A DNA stretch of 64,000 bases, taken from positions 223,095,323-223,159,322 of the forward strand of contig CM053140.1 of NCBI GenBank assembly GCA_028571685.1. Direction: 5' to 3'. The notes beneath the pieces are model-generated. The model saw only the letters and a program-made list of their open reading frames with translations, did not search any database and had not been told where the DNA came from. Both the position numbers and the translations under genes were made by a program. This stretch comes from Heterohyrax brucei. Its lineage: Eukaryota > Chordata > Mammalia > Hyracoidea > Procaviidae. Shown here in pieces: positions 25,380-35,900 of the stretch; within the stretch, counting starts at the first letter, position 1; each line of letters starts with the position of its first letter.

Positions 25380-26270
25380 CTTCTTATAATTTTGGTTTGG
25401 TTTTTGCAAATTCCCTAAATTTCTGTTTAAAAGTAAATGTCTTAAATTTTCCATCATGGTTGAGAGACAATTTTGTTGGATATATAATTTTTGGCTGTCA
25501 ATTCTCTTCCTTCAAGGCTTTGCATGTCCAGTCCCATTACCTTCTTGACAGAATGGTTTCTACTGAGTAGTGTAAGCTTAGTCTTACTGATTCTCCTTTG
25601 TAGGTTATTTTTGTTTATCCTTAGCCACTTTTACAAGTGTCTCTTTATCTTTAGTTTTGACAGTTAGATTATGATATGCCTTGGTGTCTTCCTTTTGAGT
25701 TCTACATTATGTGGAGTTAGGTAAGCTTCTTGGATAGATATATTCTTATCTTTGATAATATCACAGTTTTCTGTTGGCAAATCTTTGACAACTATCTGTA
25801 TTTTCTGTTATTCTCCCCCCTTCCATTCTGGTACTACAATCACTCTTGGATTATTACTCTTCATAGAATCCTACGTAATTCTTAATGTCTTGATTTTTTA
25901 AAATTCTTTTATCTGATTTATCCTTAAATACATTGATGCAATATGCTTTTTCTTCAATATCACTAACTCAGGCTTCTTTTGCCTCAATTCTGTTCCTTTG
26001 ACTTTCTATCAAGTTGTCTAACTTTTAATGTTATCAATGTCTAGTTCTTGCCACTGTACGCTTTCTTAAAGCTTTTTCAATTTGTCATTATGCTGTGCTG
26101 TATTTTGCCTCATCTCACCTGTTGAAGAATTTTAATTGTTAATCTTTTGCACTCTACCTCTAATAATTTCAGGAAGTTCTCTTCCTCTGGAAATTTTTAG
26201 TCTTTATTTTGAAAGCTTTCTGAAGAAATCATGCTCTTTTTTTAGTGATTAGAAATCGACTGTTATACAG
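25380..26270 (-). pseudogene. Old L1 no. 3 ORF1 remnant
   Basis: Aligned by position with the ORF1 of L1 no. 4: the end is marked by the complement of the TTTCTGTTTAAAAG-type region near 25420, and the N-terminal coiled-coil coding region lies around 26000-26270. No frame stays open for more than a few dozen codons. Domain boundaries cannot be set. Confidence 0.6.
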
Positions 26271-27085
26271 GCTTTCACTTATTGTCACAGGTGGGCAGGG
26301 TGATTGGTATAGGCACAAGTGTCTGGCTGTAGCATCTGAGAATGGCAGGGGTCAGGAGCTAACAGCCATTCCTGAATGTCTGTCAGGATGGTGTGTCCGT
26401 TATGTCTGAATCTAGTTGAAGAAACAATTTCCGCCCTGATTCTTCAGCTTAGGTTAGCTGGAAGAATTTTTTCCCTCATTTCCTCAACTTGTTAAATTCT
26501 TAAATTCGTAGCACAGGCTTCAGAAGTCCTACTCTGGCTTAGTTACCAGTGTCAGACTTCAGAGCCTGGGGTAGTGCAGAGAAAGCAGGGGGGAGAATAG
26601 CTCAGAGAAGGCTTGAGGAGTCCTACTTCTGGCTCAGTTAAAGGTATCAGATTCCAGGGTTGGCCACAGTGCAGAAAGGGGGATCAGTGGAAGAAGGGAG
26701 AGAGGCTCATGCAAAAGGAAAGATTTATATACATGAATGGCAGGTTACACATAAGGACTTAGCTTTCAACTTTCCAGTGTTGTTTCCCACTGATTTTGGA
26801 GACACAAGTGGACCCTCCAGGCAGTTTCTCCCACTGAGGAGGAAGACCACCAACCTCCACTTCTGGATCACCAACCATGATGGCCCCATCTGCTTCCTGG
26901 CCAGTTAGGTCTGTGGAATCTTATGTACTTCTAATGCTACTCTCCCTTCTCCGTTGCTCAGTCTAATTTCTCAGCTTTCCCGTTGATGTTCAGGGCTTCT
27001 TGGATGTCATTTGCACTGAATTCATTTATTCTTTTGGGTCTTTACTGTTAGAGGGGTCACAGGAAGTATCCAACCACTCTGCTGT
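26271..27085 (-). mobile_element. 5' UTR of old L1 no. 3
   Basis: Ends near 27085 with the minus-strand sequence GGCCAAGACAGCAGAGTGG, a typical L1 5' start of a subfamily different from L1 no. 4. The plus-strand open frame 26660-26908 inside it is antisense and not supported as a gene. Confidence 0.72.
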
Positions 27086-27274
27086 CTTGGCCCTGCCTCT
27101 ATTAAAAATGTTTTAAAGAGGGAATAAGAGGAGGAAATGTTCTCACATAACAAAATTTCTAGGAGACAGGAAGAAAATAAAAACATGTAAATTGTTTTTG
27201 TATTGTGAGGCTATCAATTTTAACCATTGTGGTTTATATAACATTGAAATATCAAAGGTTTAGTCATTTTGTTC
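27086..27274. other. Short stretch without recognised feature
   Basis: AT-rich DNA between the L1 5' end and the start of the L2 segment. No feature seen. Confidence 0.5.
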
Positions 27275-27727
27275 TATACTATCTTTGTTAATGAACTCAT
27301 CTAGCCCTGAAGTTTTAAATAGCATCAATGTACTCCTGACTTTCAAATTTATATCTCTAGTCTTGATCTGCCTCTGAACTTGAGACTCATATGTCCTGTT
27401 ACCTATATATCCATTTGGATGTCTAATAGGCATCTCAGTACAAACATGTTTGCTTCATCTGCAGTTTCTTTTCTAGCCTTCTTCCCTTTCACTGAGTGAC
27501 GTCACCATTTCTATTGTTGCTCAAGCTGAAAATTCTTTCTCTCACACCCACATCCAGTCAACTAGAAGATCCTGATAGTTCTACATTAGAATATACTCAG
27601 AATCAAGCATATCTCTTCATTCATGCCATTCACACTCTAGTCCACACCTGGCTTGGGGCAGAAGATTCCTAACAAGTTTGTTTCCTTTTTCATTATTCTC
27701 CACACAATAGCCAGGCACCCTTCCTTA
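27275..27727 (+). repeat. L2 LINE, upstream half (interrupted)
   Basis: Pyrimidine-rich decayed L2 sequence: the passage with CCATTTGGATGTCTAATAGG, the CACACCCACATCCAGTCAAC stretch and the ATTCTCCACACAATAGCCAG stretch is the region just before the conserved L2 3' end. It continues at 33384 after the inserted block. This family is ancient and shared by mammals. Confidence 0.72.
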
Positions 27728-28088
27728 AAAAAAAAAAAAAAAAAATATTGTACTTTAAATGAAAGTTTACAGGGTAAACTAGGTTCTTATTAAACAGCAC
27801 ACGTATTGGTTTATGATATTGGTTAACAACTCCACAACAGGTCATCATTCACCCTTCCCCAAATTCACTTCCTTATTACCAGCTTTCCTGTTCCCTCATG
27901 CCTTCTAGTCTTTTCTCCTGGGCTGGCATGCCCCTTTAATCTCATTTTGCGTTATGGGCTTCTCCAATACTTGTCTACAGGGTAAACTGAAGGAGTGACT
28001 TTATTCCTAAGCTGAAAGGGTGTCTGGGAGCCATACTCTCAGGGTTTTTCCAGCCCCTATCAGATGAGCAAATTTGGGTTTTCTGGTG
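27728..28088 (-). repeat. Unclassified repeat (L1 3'-UTR-like), left half
   Basis: Starts with 18-19 A at 27727-27745, then ATTGTACTTTAAATGAAAG. It resembles 12355-12650 in design (the 3' end of another L1 subfamily, read on minus) and resumes at 33246, where L1 no. 7 ends. The poly(A) lies on the side where poly(T) would be expected for a minus-strand L1, so class and orientation are uncertain. Confidence 0.5.
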
Positions 28089-29019
28089 GTTTTTATTTTT
28101 TATTGTAGTTAAGAGAAAGTACACAGTCGATAGCAATTTTGCATACCCACCTTTTTGCAGCTTCATCTGTTCTCCTCACCCAGTGACAGCATATTTCTCC
28201 TTTTCACTCTATATGTCTAGTATTCACTTAATGAGGACCTTTCCCTTCCACTCCACTCCCTTCTCTCCCAGCTAGAAAGAAACCAATAGGACAGCCTCCT
28301 ATAAATATACAGAACCATAAACTACACACACCATATGGTTACACTGTGTCCCCAAGTCCAATCAATTTTTCTCTGAAGACTTGACCTCAGTACTGGTTTC
28401 CAGTCAGGGCTAGCAACAGGGCTAGGGGCCATATTCCCACGGGACCAACTAGACTGTTGGACCACCAATTGTGGTTTTTTAGTAGAGTTCTTGAGCTACA
28501 CACCTCTTTTTCTTACGTTTCTTAAGGGACTCTACACTGTGCCCCCTATCATGGCTGCCTTTGGTGATGGCTGGGCACCATCCAGTTCTTCTGGTCTCGT
28601 GTTGACACAGTCTCCCATTCATATGGGTCCGTCTGTATCCTAGGCTCTGTTTTCCTTGTGTCTTTGTTGTTCTTAGTTGTCGTCTGTTCTAAATGAGTTG
28701 GGGTCATTTCGTGTGCCTCAAATGGTAGCATACTAGCTGTTAAGACCTCAGACATCACTCACCAATTTGGGGTGAGAAGACTCTCGTAGCAAAAGACTAG
28801 TTATGCCAGTTGGCCTCAGAGTCACCTGAAAACACGGTCCCTGACTCCAGTGACTGCTACTGAAAATACTAGGTTGAGTTTAGAAAGTCTTTTAGTTTAT
28901 GGTGTCGTCCAGTTATGTTGAACTGTTCTTTACTGCATGATGTTGCTGTTTTCACCTAACCAAATTCCTACCTATTATCTAATCTACAACAAACCCTCTC
29001 CCCCCCGCCCACTCTTGTA

Positions 29020-31773
29020 GGCATTGAAGAGTCTTTTCTTCTGTACATAAGTTTATTTTTTAGTTCTTATAGCAGAGGTCTCGTATAACACTTGTCCTTT
29101 CGCTGCTGACTGAATTCACTCAGCGTAATGTCGTCCAGTTGAAACCAGTTATGAGGTGCTTCCTAAAATCATCACTGTTCTTTACCTTTGCATAGGGTTC
29201 CATTAGATATATGTACCATACTTTGTTTATCCATTCATCAGTTGATGGGCACCTAGGTTGATTTCATATTTTTGCTATTGTTGACAGTACTGCAATAAAT
29301 ATTTGTGTGCATGTATCTGCTCATGTGACCACTTATTTTTATAGGATATATTTCAAGCAGTGGATTGCTGGATCACATGGAACTTCTATTTCTAGCTTTT
29401 TAAGAAAGTGTGAGATTGCTTTCTGAAGAAGTTGTACCATTTTGCATTCTCACCAACAGTGTAGGAGAGTTCCAGTTTCTCCACAGCTTCTACAGCATTT
29501 GTTGTTTTGTGTTTTTTGGAACCTGGCCAACCTTGTTGGAGTGACATGGTATCTCATTGTGGTTTTAACTTGAATTTCTTTAATAGCTAATGATTATGAG
29601 GATTTCCTCATGTGTCTTTTAGCTTCCTGGATGGCCTATTTGGAGAAAGTGTCTGTCCATCTCTTTTGCCCATCGCTTAACTGGGTTATCCACCTTTTTC
29701 TTGTTGATATTTTGCAGTACCTTGTAGATTATGGAAATCAGATGTCGATCTGACATATAGTTGCCAAATATTTTTTCCCATTCGACTGGACGGCACTTGG
29801 CACTTGGCCATGGGTAGTCTTTTAACTCTCTTGATAAAGTCTTTGGATGAGCATAAGTGTTTGATTCTTAATAGTTTCTGTTTATCTGTTTTCTCTTCTG
29901 CTGATTATGCATTGTTTGTCAGATTTTGTAGTCTCTCTAAGCCATGTATTAGAACTTCCATTGTTGACTCTATTTTTTCTTTCATGATTTTATGATTTTA
30001 GATTTGATATTTAGGTCTTTTATCCATTTTGAATTTGTTTTTGTGTAAGGTGTGATATATGGGTTTTGTTTCAGTTTTTTGCAGATGGATATTCAATTCT
30101 GCAAAACCCTTCGTGAAAGAGACTGTTTTTACCACAGTTTACAACCTTTGGACATATGTCAAATATCAGCTGTTCCTAAGGAGATGGTGATATTTCTGGG
30201 ATCTCAATTCTCTTCTATTATTCTATGTGTCTCTTTTTGTACCATTACCAAGCTGTTTTGACTGACATGGCAGTGCAATAGGTTCTAAGGTTGAGCAGTG
30301 TGAGGCCACCTATTGTGTTCCTCTTCTTCAGTAGTGCTTTATCTATCCAGGGTTTCCTCCCTTTCCAAATGAAGCTGTTGATTTGTTTCTCTATCTCATT
30401 AAAAAATGACAATGGAATTTGTATTGACATTGCATTGTATATGTAGATCGCTTTGGGCAAAATAGACATTTTCACAGAGTTAAGTCTTCCTATCCATGAG
30501 CAAGACAGGTTTCTCCACTTATGTAAGTCTTTTTTGGTTTCTTGCAGTAGGGTCTTGTAATTTTCTCTGTATAGGTCTTTTATTTCTCTAGTTTGATTTA
30601 TTCCTAGGTATTTTATCTTCTTGGGGGCTATAATAAATGCTACTGATTTGGTGATTTCTTGTTTGATGATCTCTTTATTGGTATAAAGGAATCCTACTGA
30701 TTTACGTACTTTAATCTTGTGTCCTGATACTTTGCTGAACTCTTCTATTAGTTTGAGTAGTTTATTTATGGAATATTTAGGATTCTCTGCATACACAATC
30801 ATATCATCTGCAAATAGGGATATTTTTACTTCTTCTTTGCCAGTGCAGATTCTTTTGACTTCTTTGTCTTGTCCAATTGCTCTTGCTAGAAACTCTAGCA
30901 CAATGTTGAATAGAAGTGGTGAGAGTAGGAATCCTTGTCTAGTTCCCATTCTAAGGGGGAATTCTTTCAGTCTCTCTCCATTCGGGATGATGTAGGTGGT
31001 TAGCTTTGTATAGATGTCCCTTATTGCATTGAGGAATTTCCCTTCTATTACCATTTTGCTGAGAGTTTTTAGCATGAATGGGTGCTGGACGATGTCAAAT
31101 GCCTTTTCTGCATCAATTGACAAAATCAGATGATTCTTATCCTCTGTGTTATTTATGTGGCTGATCACATTAACTGTGTTCCTGATGTTGATTGAACTAG
31201 TCTTGCATCCCTGACGTAAATCCAGCTTGGTCATGGTCACATACTTTTTTGATATGTTGTTCAATGCTATTGGCTAGGATTTTGTTGAAGATTTACATCT
31301 AGGTTCATGAGTGATATTGGTCTGTAATTTTCCTTTTTCGTGGGATCTTTCCCTGGCTTTGGTATCAGGGTTATACTGGCTTTATAGAATGAATTTAGGA
31401 GTATTCCATCACTTTCTATGCATTGAAATAGCCTCAGTAGTATTGGAATTAACTCCTACCTAAAGGTTTCATAGAATTCTCTGGTGAACCCATTTGGGCC
31501 AGGACTTTTTTTAGTTGGTAGTTTTTTTATTACTTTTTCAATCTCCTTGTTTGTGATGGGTTTATTGAATTGTTCTACTCCTTGTGATAATTTTGGTAGT
31601 GATGTGAATCTAGGAAGTTTGTCCATTTCCTCTAGGTTTTCAAATCTGATAGAATACAGTTTTTTGTAGCATTCTGTTATGATACCTTTGATTTTGTTTG
31701 GGTTTCTTGTGACATCTCCCATTTCTTATTCAGGTTGTTTCCTCTCCTCTTTTTCTTTTTAAGTTTGGCCAAT
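29020..31773 (-). pseudogene. L1 no. 7 ORF2 remnant with the longest open frame of the window
   Basis: Reverse transcriptase and C-terminal part of ORF2. The piece 31264-30245 is open for 339 codons and covers the palm and thumb: [18 protein letters not shown], the intact catalytic F-A-D-D-M-I-V-Y box, [32 protein letters not shown] and [20 protein letters not shown]. An upstream piece (31722-31456) carries [20 protein letters not shown], the start of the RT domain. The endonuclease is deleted, and stops follow after 30245. A 30-bp tail-like insert lies at 29783-29812. Confidence 0.88.
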
Positions 31774-32133
31774 TGTTTTAGTCAGCTAGTACTGCTCTAA
31801 CAGAAATACCACAGAGTGGATGGCCTTAACAAGGAAGGTTTAGTCTTACACAGTCTGGTAGGCTACAAGTCCAAACTCAGGATGTCTGCTCCAGGGGAAG
31901 ACCTTCCCCCTTGTTGGCTTTGGAGGAAAGTCCTGTATTGCATCAGTCTTTGTCCAGGGAGCATCTTGGCACAGGAACCTCAGGTCTGAAGGATATACTC
32001 TTCTCCTTGCATTGCTTTCTTGATGGTGCGATGTTCCCAATTCTGTATTCACTTCTCTTTCCTTTTATCTTTTGTAGGATAAAAGGATTAAGTGTGGGGC
32101 AAGCCATACTCTAGGGAAACTCCCTTTACAGTA
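31774..32133 (-). mobile_element. LTR fragment (MaLR-like family A), inside L1 no. 7
   Basis: Matches about the first 360 bases, as read on plus, of the complete solo LTR at 39221-39723. The terminal TGTTTTAGTCAGCTAG is present, but the other end is lost at 32133, where L1 ORF1 sequence resumes. No target duplication remains. Confidence 0.85.
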
Positions 32134-32615
32134 GTCAGATGAAAGCCTACATTTTTTTGTATGTCAGTTTTGATTTAAGCCTCACTGACTTTAAGAGTCT
32201 CTTCTTATATTTCATTTTATTAAGCCTGATTATGTCTTGGTGTCTTTCCTTTGGGGCCTAGTTTTTTCAGTATTTGATAAGCATTTTGAATATCTATGTT
32301 CTTTTTTTTCATGATTGCAGTGAAGTTTTCTGTCAGCAACTCTTCAACAATTCTCTTTGTCTTTTCTGCTATCCTTCCTCATTCAGGCACTTCAATCATT
32401 TGTAGATTATTCCTCTTGCTAAAGCTCCACATGCCTCTTAATACTTTTTCATTATTCTTGTTTCTTCTGATTTCTCCTCGTAAATGCTGATGTCAGTTGC
32501 TTTAACTTCAAACTCACTAACTCTGGCTTCTGTCTCCTCAACTCTGTTCTTTTGGCTTTGTAGCGAATACTCTAATTCTGTTATTTTATTATCAATCTCC
32601 TTGATTCCCTCTGAG
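32134..32615 (-). pseudogene. L1 no. 7 ORF1 fragment
   Basis: Corresponds to the C-terminal and RRM-like parts of ORF1, matched by position with L1 no. 4 (22100-22560). Short frames only. The N-terminal coiled coil is largely missing. Confidence 0.65.
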
Positions 32616-33245
32616 AACTAAGGCTTAGAAAAATCACTGAATGGAGCAGTGTGGACCGTCTGGGAGACCTGAAATCTGATATAGGATTGTGAGATTGGAC
32701 TGGATGACAGGAAGGGGAAACTACCTCTATTGGAGGTGAGACAGTGGGGCACTGAGTCTTCCTTCTGTGGGCATGTTGTTTAAAACGATTATGGGTATGG
32801 ACACTCTTTGTTAACCAGGAGGCTTGAACTGGGACTGTTGAGCCTGTGAGCCTGGCATGAGCCAGCTACTGTAGAGCTTAAGTAAACAGCATATCCAGCA
32901 GCAGAGACACCATGCTTGGGACATGCACACACACCTAGAGAACCCAGCTGTGGCTGGTGACTGACAGCACCAGTGCCCCACCCTCCTCTCTTCTCTGAGC
33001 TGTGCCACAGATACTGCTGACTCACTGTAGGAGACGTGGCTCAGGTGGGAAACTCATCTTGGTCAGATGAGAGGCAGAAAGAGCCACAACTGAGGATTCA
33101 GCTGGTGCTGAGCAATTATGCCTGTCTGGATAGTGCTTCTCCCAGTAGAAAAGCTGTTTTTAAGATGATCATACCTAGAAAACATAGTGGGGGCTGGTGA
33201 CCAATTGTGGTAAGGAGAAGTGTGGCTAGTCTGCCATCTCGGTCT
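32616..33245 (-). mobile_element. 5' UTR of L1 no. 7
   Basis: GC-richer region that ends in the L1 start motif on the minus strand. Small minus-strand frames (33025-32789 and 33293-33063) do not match any ORF1 sequence and are not supported as genes. Confidence 0.72.
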
Positions 33246-33383
33246 CCTAGTCTTTGCTTTTAAGTTAGAATTTTCTTCCACATTTTTCTCCAACTCTGTT
33301 CAGGACTATCTGTTGTGAGCCTTGTCAGAGGAGTCAGTGTTGGTAACTGGGCACCATCTAGTTGTACTGGATTCAGTCTGCAG
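33246..33383 (-). repeat. Unclassified repeat (L1 3'-UTR-like), right half
   Basis: Continuation of 27728-28088, with TTAGAATTTTCTTCCACATT, the CTCTGTTCAGGACTATCTG passage and the GGGCACCATCTAGTTGTACT passage. The flanks of the combined repeat are ACCCTTCCTTAAAA and ACCCTTTTAAAATA, a possible decayed target duplication within the L2. Confidence 0.5.
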
Positions 33384-33862
33384 AGACCCTTTTAAAATAT
33401 GTCACATCATATCCCTGCTCTGGTCAGTGCTTTCTCATTTTACTCAGTTAAATCCAAAGTTCTCACCAGAGCTTTTAAGGTCCTGGTGACCCTCTCCACT
33501 TTTTTTGTTTTACCTCATCCACTACCATTCTACCTCTTGGTTCTTTCTTTACAGCATAACTCAGCTCTTTGCCTTGCAAGTTCCTATCTCAGGCACTTTA
33601 TCCTTCCTGTTTCCTCTGTCAAGAGTGTTCTTCCCCCAGATAGCAGCATACCTCACTGGCCTTGGGATCACCATTCAAATGCAACCTCATGTTAGAGGTT
33701 TTCTCTGACCACCCTACATAAATTAATGCCACTCCCATTCTCTAAACACTTATCTTACTCTATTCTTTTTCTTCACAGCATTCATCACCATCTGACATAC
33801 TCATTTCTAAAAACTTACTGGCTGACACTCTCCACTAAAAGTTAAAGTACATGAATATAAAA
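33384..33862 (+). repeat. L2 LINE, conserved 3' half
   Basis: Classic L2 3' region: TGTCACATCATATCCCTGCT, AAATCCAAAGTTCTCACC, the CTCTGTCAAGAGTGTTCTTCC passage, the TTCTCTGACCACCCTACATA passage and TCACCATCTGACATACTC. It encodes the end of the L2 RT in decayed form. The short plus-strand frames 33399-33695 and 33505-33708 come from this region and are not host genes. Confidence 0.85.
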
Positions 33863-33893
33863 CTGAAATTATCAATGTTTTGAACAGTACTTG

Positions 33894-34049
33894 AAAAACC
33901 AAACTTGCCATCAAGTCAATTCTGACCTGTAATGATCCTATAAAACACAGTAGAAGTGCCCTAAGAGTAGACAGGTTTCCAAGGAGTGGCCAGTGGGTCC
34001 ACTTTTGGTTACCATCCATATGATGTAACTACTGCCCCACTAGCACTCC
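33894..34049 (-). mobile_element. AfroSINE, short subtype
   Basis: Near-complete: minus-strand copy starting at the tail (AAAACCAAACTTGCCATCAAG) and reaching the 5' box region near 34040. Decayed A and B boxes. SINEs of this type have a tRNA-like pol III promoter and no protein. Confidence 0.88.
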
Positions 34050-34070
34050 AGAACAGTGACTAGCACACAG

Positions 34071-34278
34071 AAAAACCCTAATCCAACCTACCACCATTGA
34101 GTCATTATCAAATCACAGTGACCCTATAAGGCAGATTAGAACTGCACCATAGGGTTTCACAGGGTATGATCTTTATGGAATCAGACTGCCATTCTCCCAC
34201 AGAATGGTTGGTGGTTTCAAACTACCAACCTTTCTAGTAGATGACAAGCACTTTAAACAGTGCACCACCAGGTTTTCT
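34071..34278 (-). mobile_element. AfroSINE, long subtype
   Basis: Contains the extra internal segment (GTATGATCTTTATGGAATC, then CAGACTGCCATTCTCCCAC) that short copies lack. B-box region GGTTTCAAACTACC (minus complement) is decayed. Confidence 0.88.
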
Positions 34279-34292
34279 TCAGCTGATAGTAA

Positions 34293-34491
34293 TCTCTGAT
34301 GGTATAGTCTTTAAAATGCTTGGCTGCTAATGGAAAGTTAGGTGGTTCAAAGCCAACAGCTGCTTCTCAGAAGAAAGATGTGGCAGTTTGCTTCTGTAAA
34401 GACCATAGCCTTGGAAACCCTATAGGGCAGTTCTAATTCTGTCTAATTGGTTCTCTGAGTTGGGATTGACTCAGCAACAATGGGTTTGGCT
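34293..34491 (+). mobile_element. AfroSINE, long subtype
   Basis: Plus copy with the internal segment GAAAGATGTGGCAGTTTGC and tail ending AATGGGTTTGG. Head to head with the preceding minus copy, 15 bp apart. Confidence 0.88.
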
Positions 34492-34499
34492 TAATGCCC

Positions 34500-34935
34500 A
34501 ATAAATATTTACTGAAAGTGTGAATGAGGTAATTACCAGCTGAACACACACAGAAAGTAGCATTCCTAAGGGTATTATTGATTGAATACCAACTCTGTGG
34601 GTTATTAGCAAGGGATAAGTCAAACAAGCTTAGGAAATACAGAGTTAAGTATAGGGATTCTCGATTCATTCATTACATATATACAGAGTTTCTACTTTTT
34701 GTCCAAAACAGACAGATGCAGTGTCTCTACTAATGAGTAACACAGGTAAGTTTTTGTGCTTATACAGTTCACAGTCCAGCCAAGAAACAGTCAATGATCA
34801 AGTCATTACAGAAATGATTCTTTAACTGTTGTTACATCAGTGCTACAGAAGAAAAGCACAGGATGTTCTGAAAATATAATGGGGAACTGATCTAGAAGTT
34901 TCCCAATGAAATATTTAACTTGTGTACTAGAAGAA
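34500..34935. repeat. Probable ancient mammalian repeat remnants
   Basis: A passage with ACAGTTCACAGTCCAGCC and GAAACAGTCAATGATCAAG reads like an old interspersed repeat of the type also seen at 60000-61420. Boundaries are unclear, and the rest shows nothing. Confidence 0.35.
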
Positions 34936-35100
34936 TGAGCAACCCTGGTGGCACAGTGGTTAACAGCTTGCCTGCTAACTAAAATGTTGGCAATTCAAAT
35001 CCATCAGCTACTCCTTGGAAACCCCATGGGGCAGCTCTATTCTGTCCTCTACAGGACAGAGTTCCTGTGAGTTGGAATCAACTCAACAGCAATGAGTTTG
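34936..35100 (+). mobile_element. AfroSINE, short subtype, with pol III boxes
   Basis: Best-preserved copy here. A box TGGCACAGTGG at 34949-34959 and B box AATTCAAATCC at 34992-35002 (one change from the GTTCGAATCC consensus). Tail CAACTCAACAGCAATGAG. These boxes support tRNA-like ancestry and pol III transcription of the family. Confidence 0.92.
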
Positions 35101-35664
35101 TGAATTGAATTGTGTCCCAAAAAATGTGATTGAATTGTGTCCCAAAAAATGTGGGAGCCCTGATGATACAGTGGTTAAGAGCTTGGGTACTAACCAAGAG
35201 TCAGCAGTTTGAATCTACCAACTGCTCCTTAGACATCCTATGAGGGCAATTCTACCCTGTCCTATATGGTTGCTGTGAATTGGAATTGCCTCAACACCAA
35301 CAAGTTTTGTTTTGTTTTTGCTTATGCTTATGGTTATAATCCCATTTGGGAATGGGTTGCCTTTGTTGTGTTAATGAGGCAAGATTAATGTAGTATGTCT
35401 GAGTCAACCTCATAAAATTCAAAGGAGCAGATTAAGCAAGCAGAGATGGGGGAAGAATGATGCTAAATCATGTGGAGATCTCCAAGGAACCAGGAAACAG
35501 AAGCTGAAGACCTCCCCCAGAGCCAACAATGAAAAACATTCTCCTACAGACTGTACACTGAATTCAGACTTCTAGCCTCCTAAATTGTGAGAAAACAAAT
35601 TTCTGTTTTTTAAAGCCATCCTCTTGTGGTATTTTTGTTACAGAAGAGCTAGATAACTAAGATA
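35101..35664 (+). mobile_element. MaLR-like LTR (family B), interrupted by an AfroSINE
   Basis: LTR with ATTGAATTGTGTCCC at the start, ATAATCCCATTTGGGAATGG inside, and the AAAGCCATCCTCTTGTGGTA and CTAGATAACTAAGA end. Segments 35101-35153 and 35321-35664 belong together around the SINE. A perfect 25-bp tandem duplication occupies 35104-35153. No internal retroviral region is present, so it is a solo LTR. Confidence 0.75.
35154..35320 (+). mobile_element. AfroSINE, short subtype, inside LTR
   Basis: Plus copy from GGAGCCCTGATGATACAGTGG region to tail CAACACCAACAAGTTTTG. It starts exactly at the end of a 25-bp tandem duplication of LTR sequence. Confidence 0.9.
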
Positions 35665-35669
35665 AACAG

Positions 35670-35900
35670 GGAATACCTGGTGGCAGAAGTTAGGAAAAGT
35701 ACTTTGGGCAGAGGAAACAGTTTGTGTGAAGCTCTGAGGCAGGGAGGAATTTGGCCCAATATTAGATACAACAAGGGAGTCAGAGTGTTACGAGATTGGC
35801 ATGGGCCAGATTGCAGGAGTTTACATGATTTGTTGATGATTTAAAACAGGAAGCTATCAAAGTGTTTTAAGCAGGGCTTCTCAGAGCCCTTAGAATGCTA
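35670..35900 (+). repeat. Probable ancient mammalian interspersed repeat
   Basis: The passage GGGCAGAGGAAACAGTTTGT, then GAAGCTCTGAGGCAGGGAGG, resembles 48540-48700 and 60000-60130, all with the 'gain of small repeat' wording typical of an old, unclassified mammalian family. Confidence 0.4.

Larger units (their letters stand above)
12355..27085 (-). mobile_element. Old L1 LINE no. 3, split into three parts by later insertions
   Basis: Three minus-strand L1 segments read as one element once two inserts are removed: 12355-12662 (3' end), 13194-16628 (rest of 3' UTR and C-terminal ORF2) and 23856-27085 (N-terminal ORF2, ORF1, 5' UTR). The breakpoint in ORF2 matches: the left part stops, and the right part resumes, at the linker between endonuclease and RT. 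The inserts are an RTE (12663-13193) and a full-length L1 (16629-23855). Without them the element would be about 7 kb. All frames are heavily decayed, more so than in the L1 inserted into it. Confidence 0.85.
28089..33245 (-). mobile_element. L1 LINE no. 7 with internal deletion
   Basis: Minus-strand L1 with 3' UTR (28089-29020), ORF2 C-terminal two thirds (29020-31773), an LTR fragment (31774-32133), part of ORF1 (32134-32615) and 5' UTR ending near 33245 (minus-strand start GGAGACCGAGATGGCAGACT). Relative to L1 no. 4, about 1.76 kb is missing at the LTR fragment: the ORF2 N-terminus and endonuclease, the spacer and the end of ORF1. The element sits inside another repeat, which in turn sits in an L2. 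Confidence 0.9.

Noticed and set aside
33399..33695. 98-codon plus-strand frame with hydrophobic stretches
   Set aside because: It is the conserved L2 3' end, not a membrane protein.
34936..35100. Functional tRNA gene
   Set aside because: A and B boxes exist, but no acceptor-stem pairing or anticodon arm; the unit is a SINE.
35101..35664. Complete endogenous retrovirus
   Set aside because: Only LTR sequence is present, no internal gag/pol-type region.
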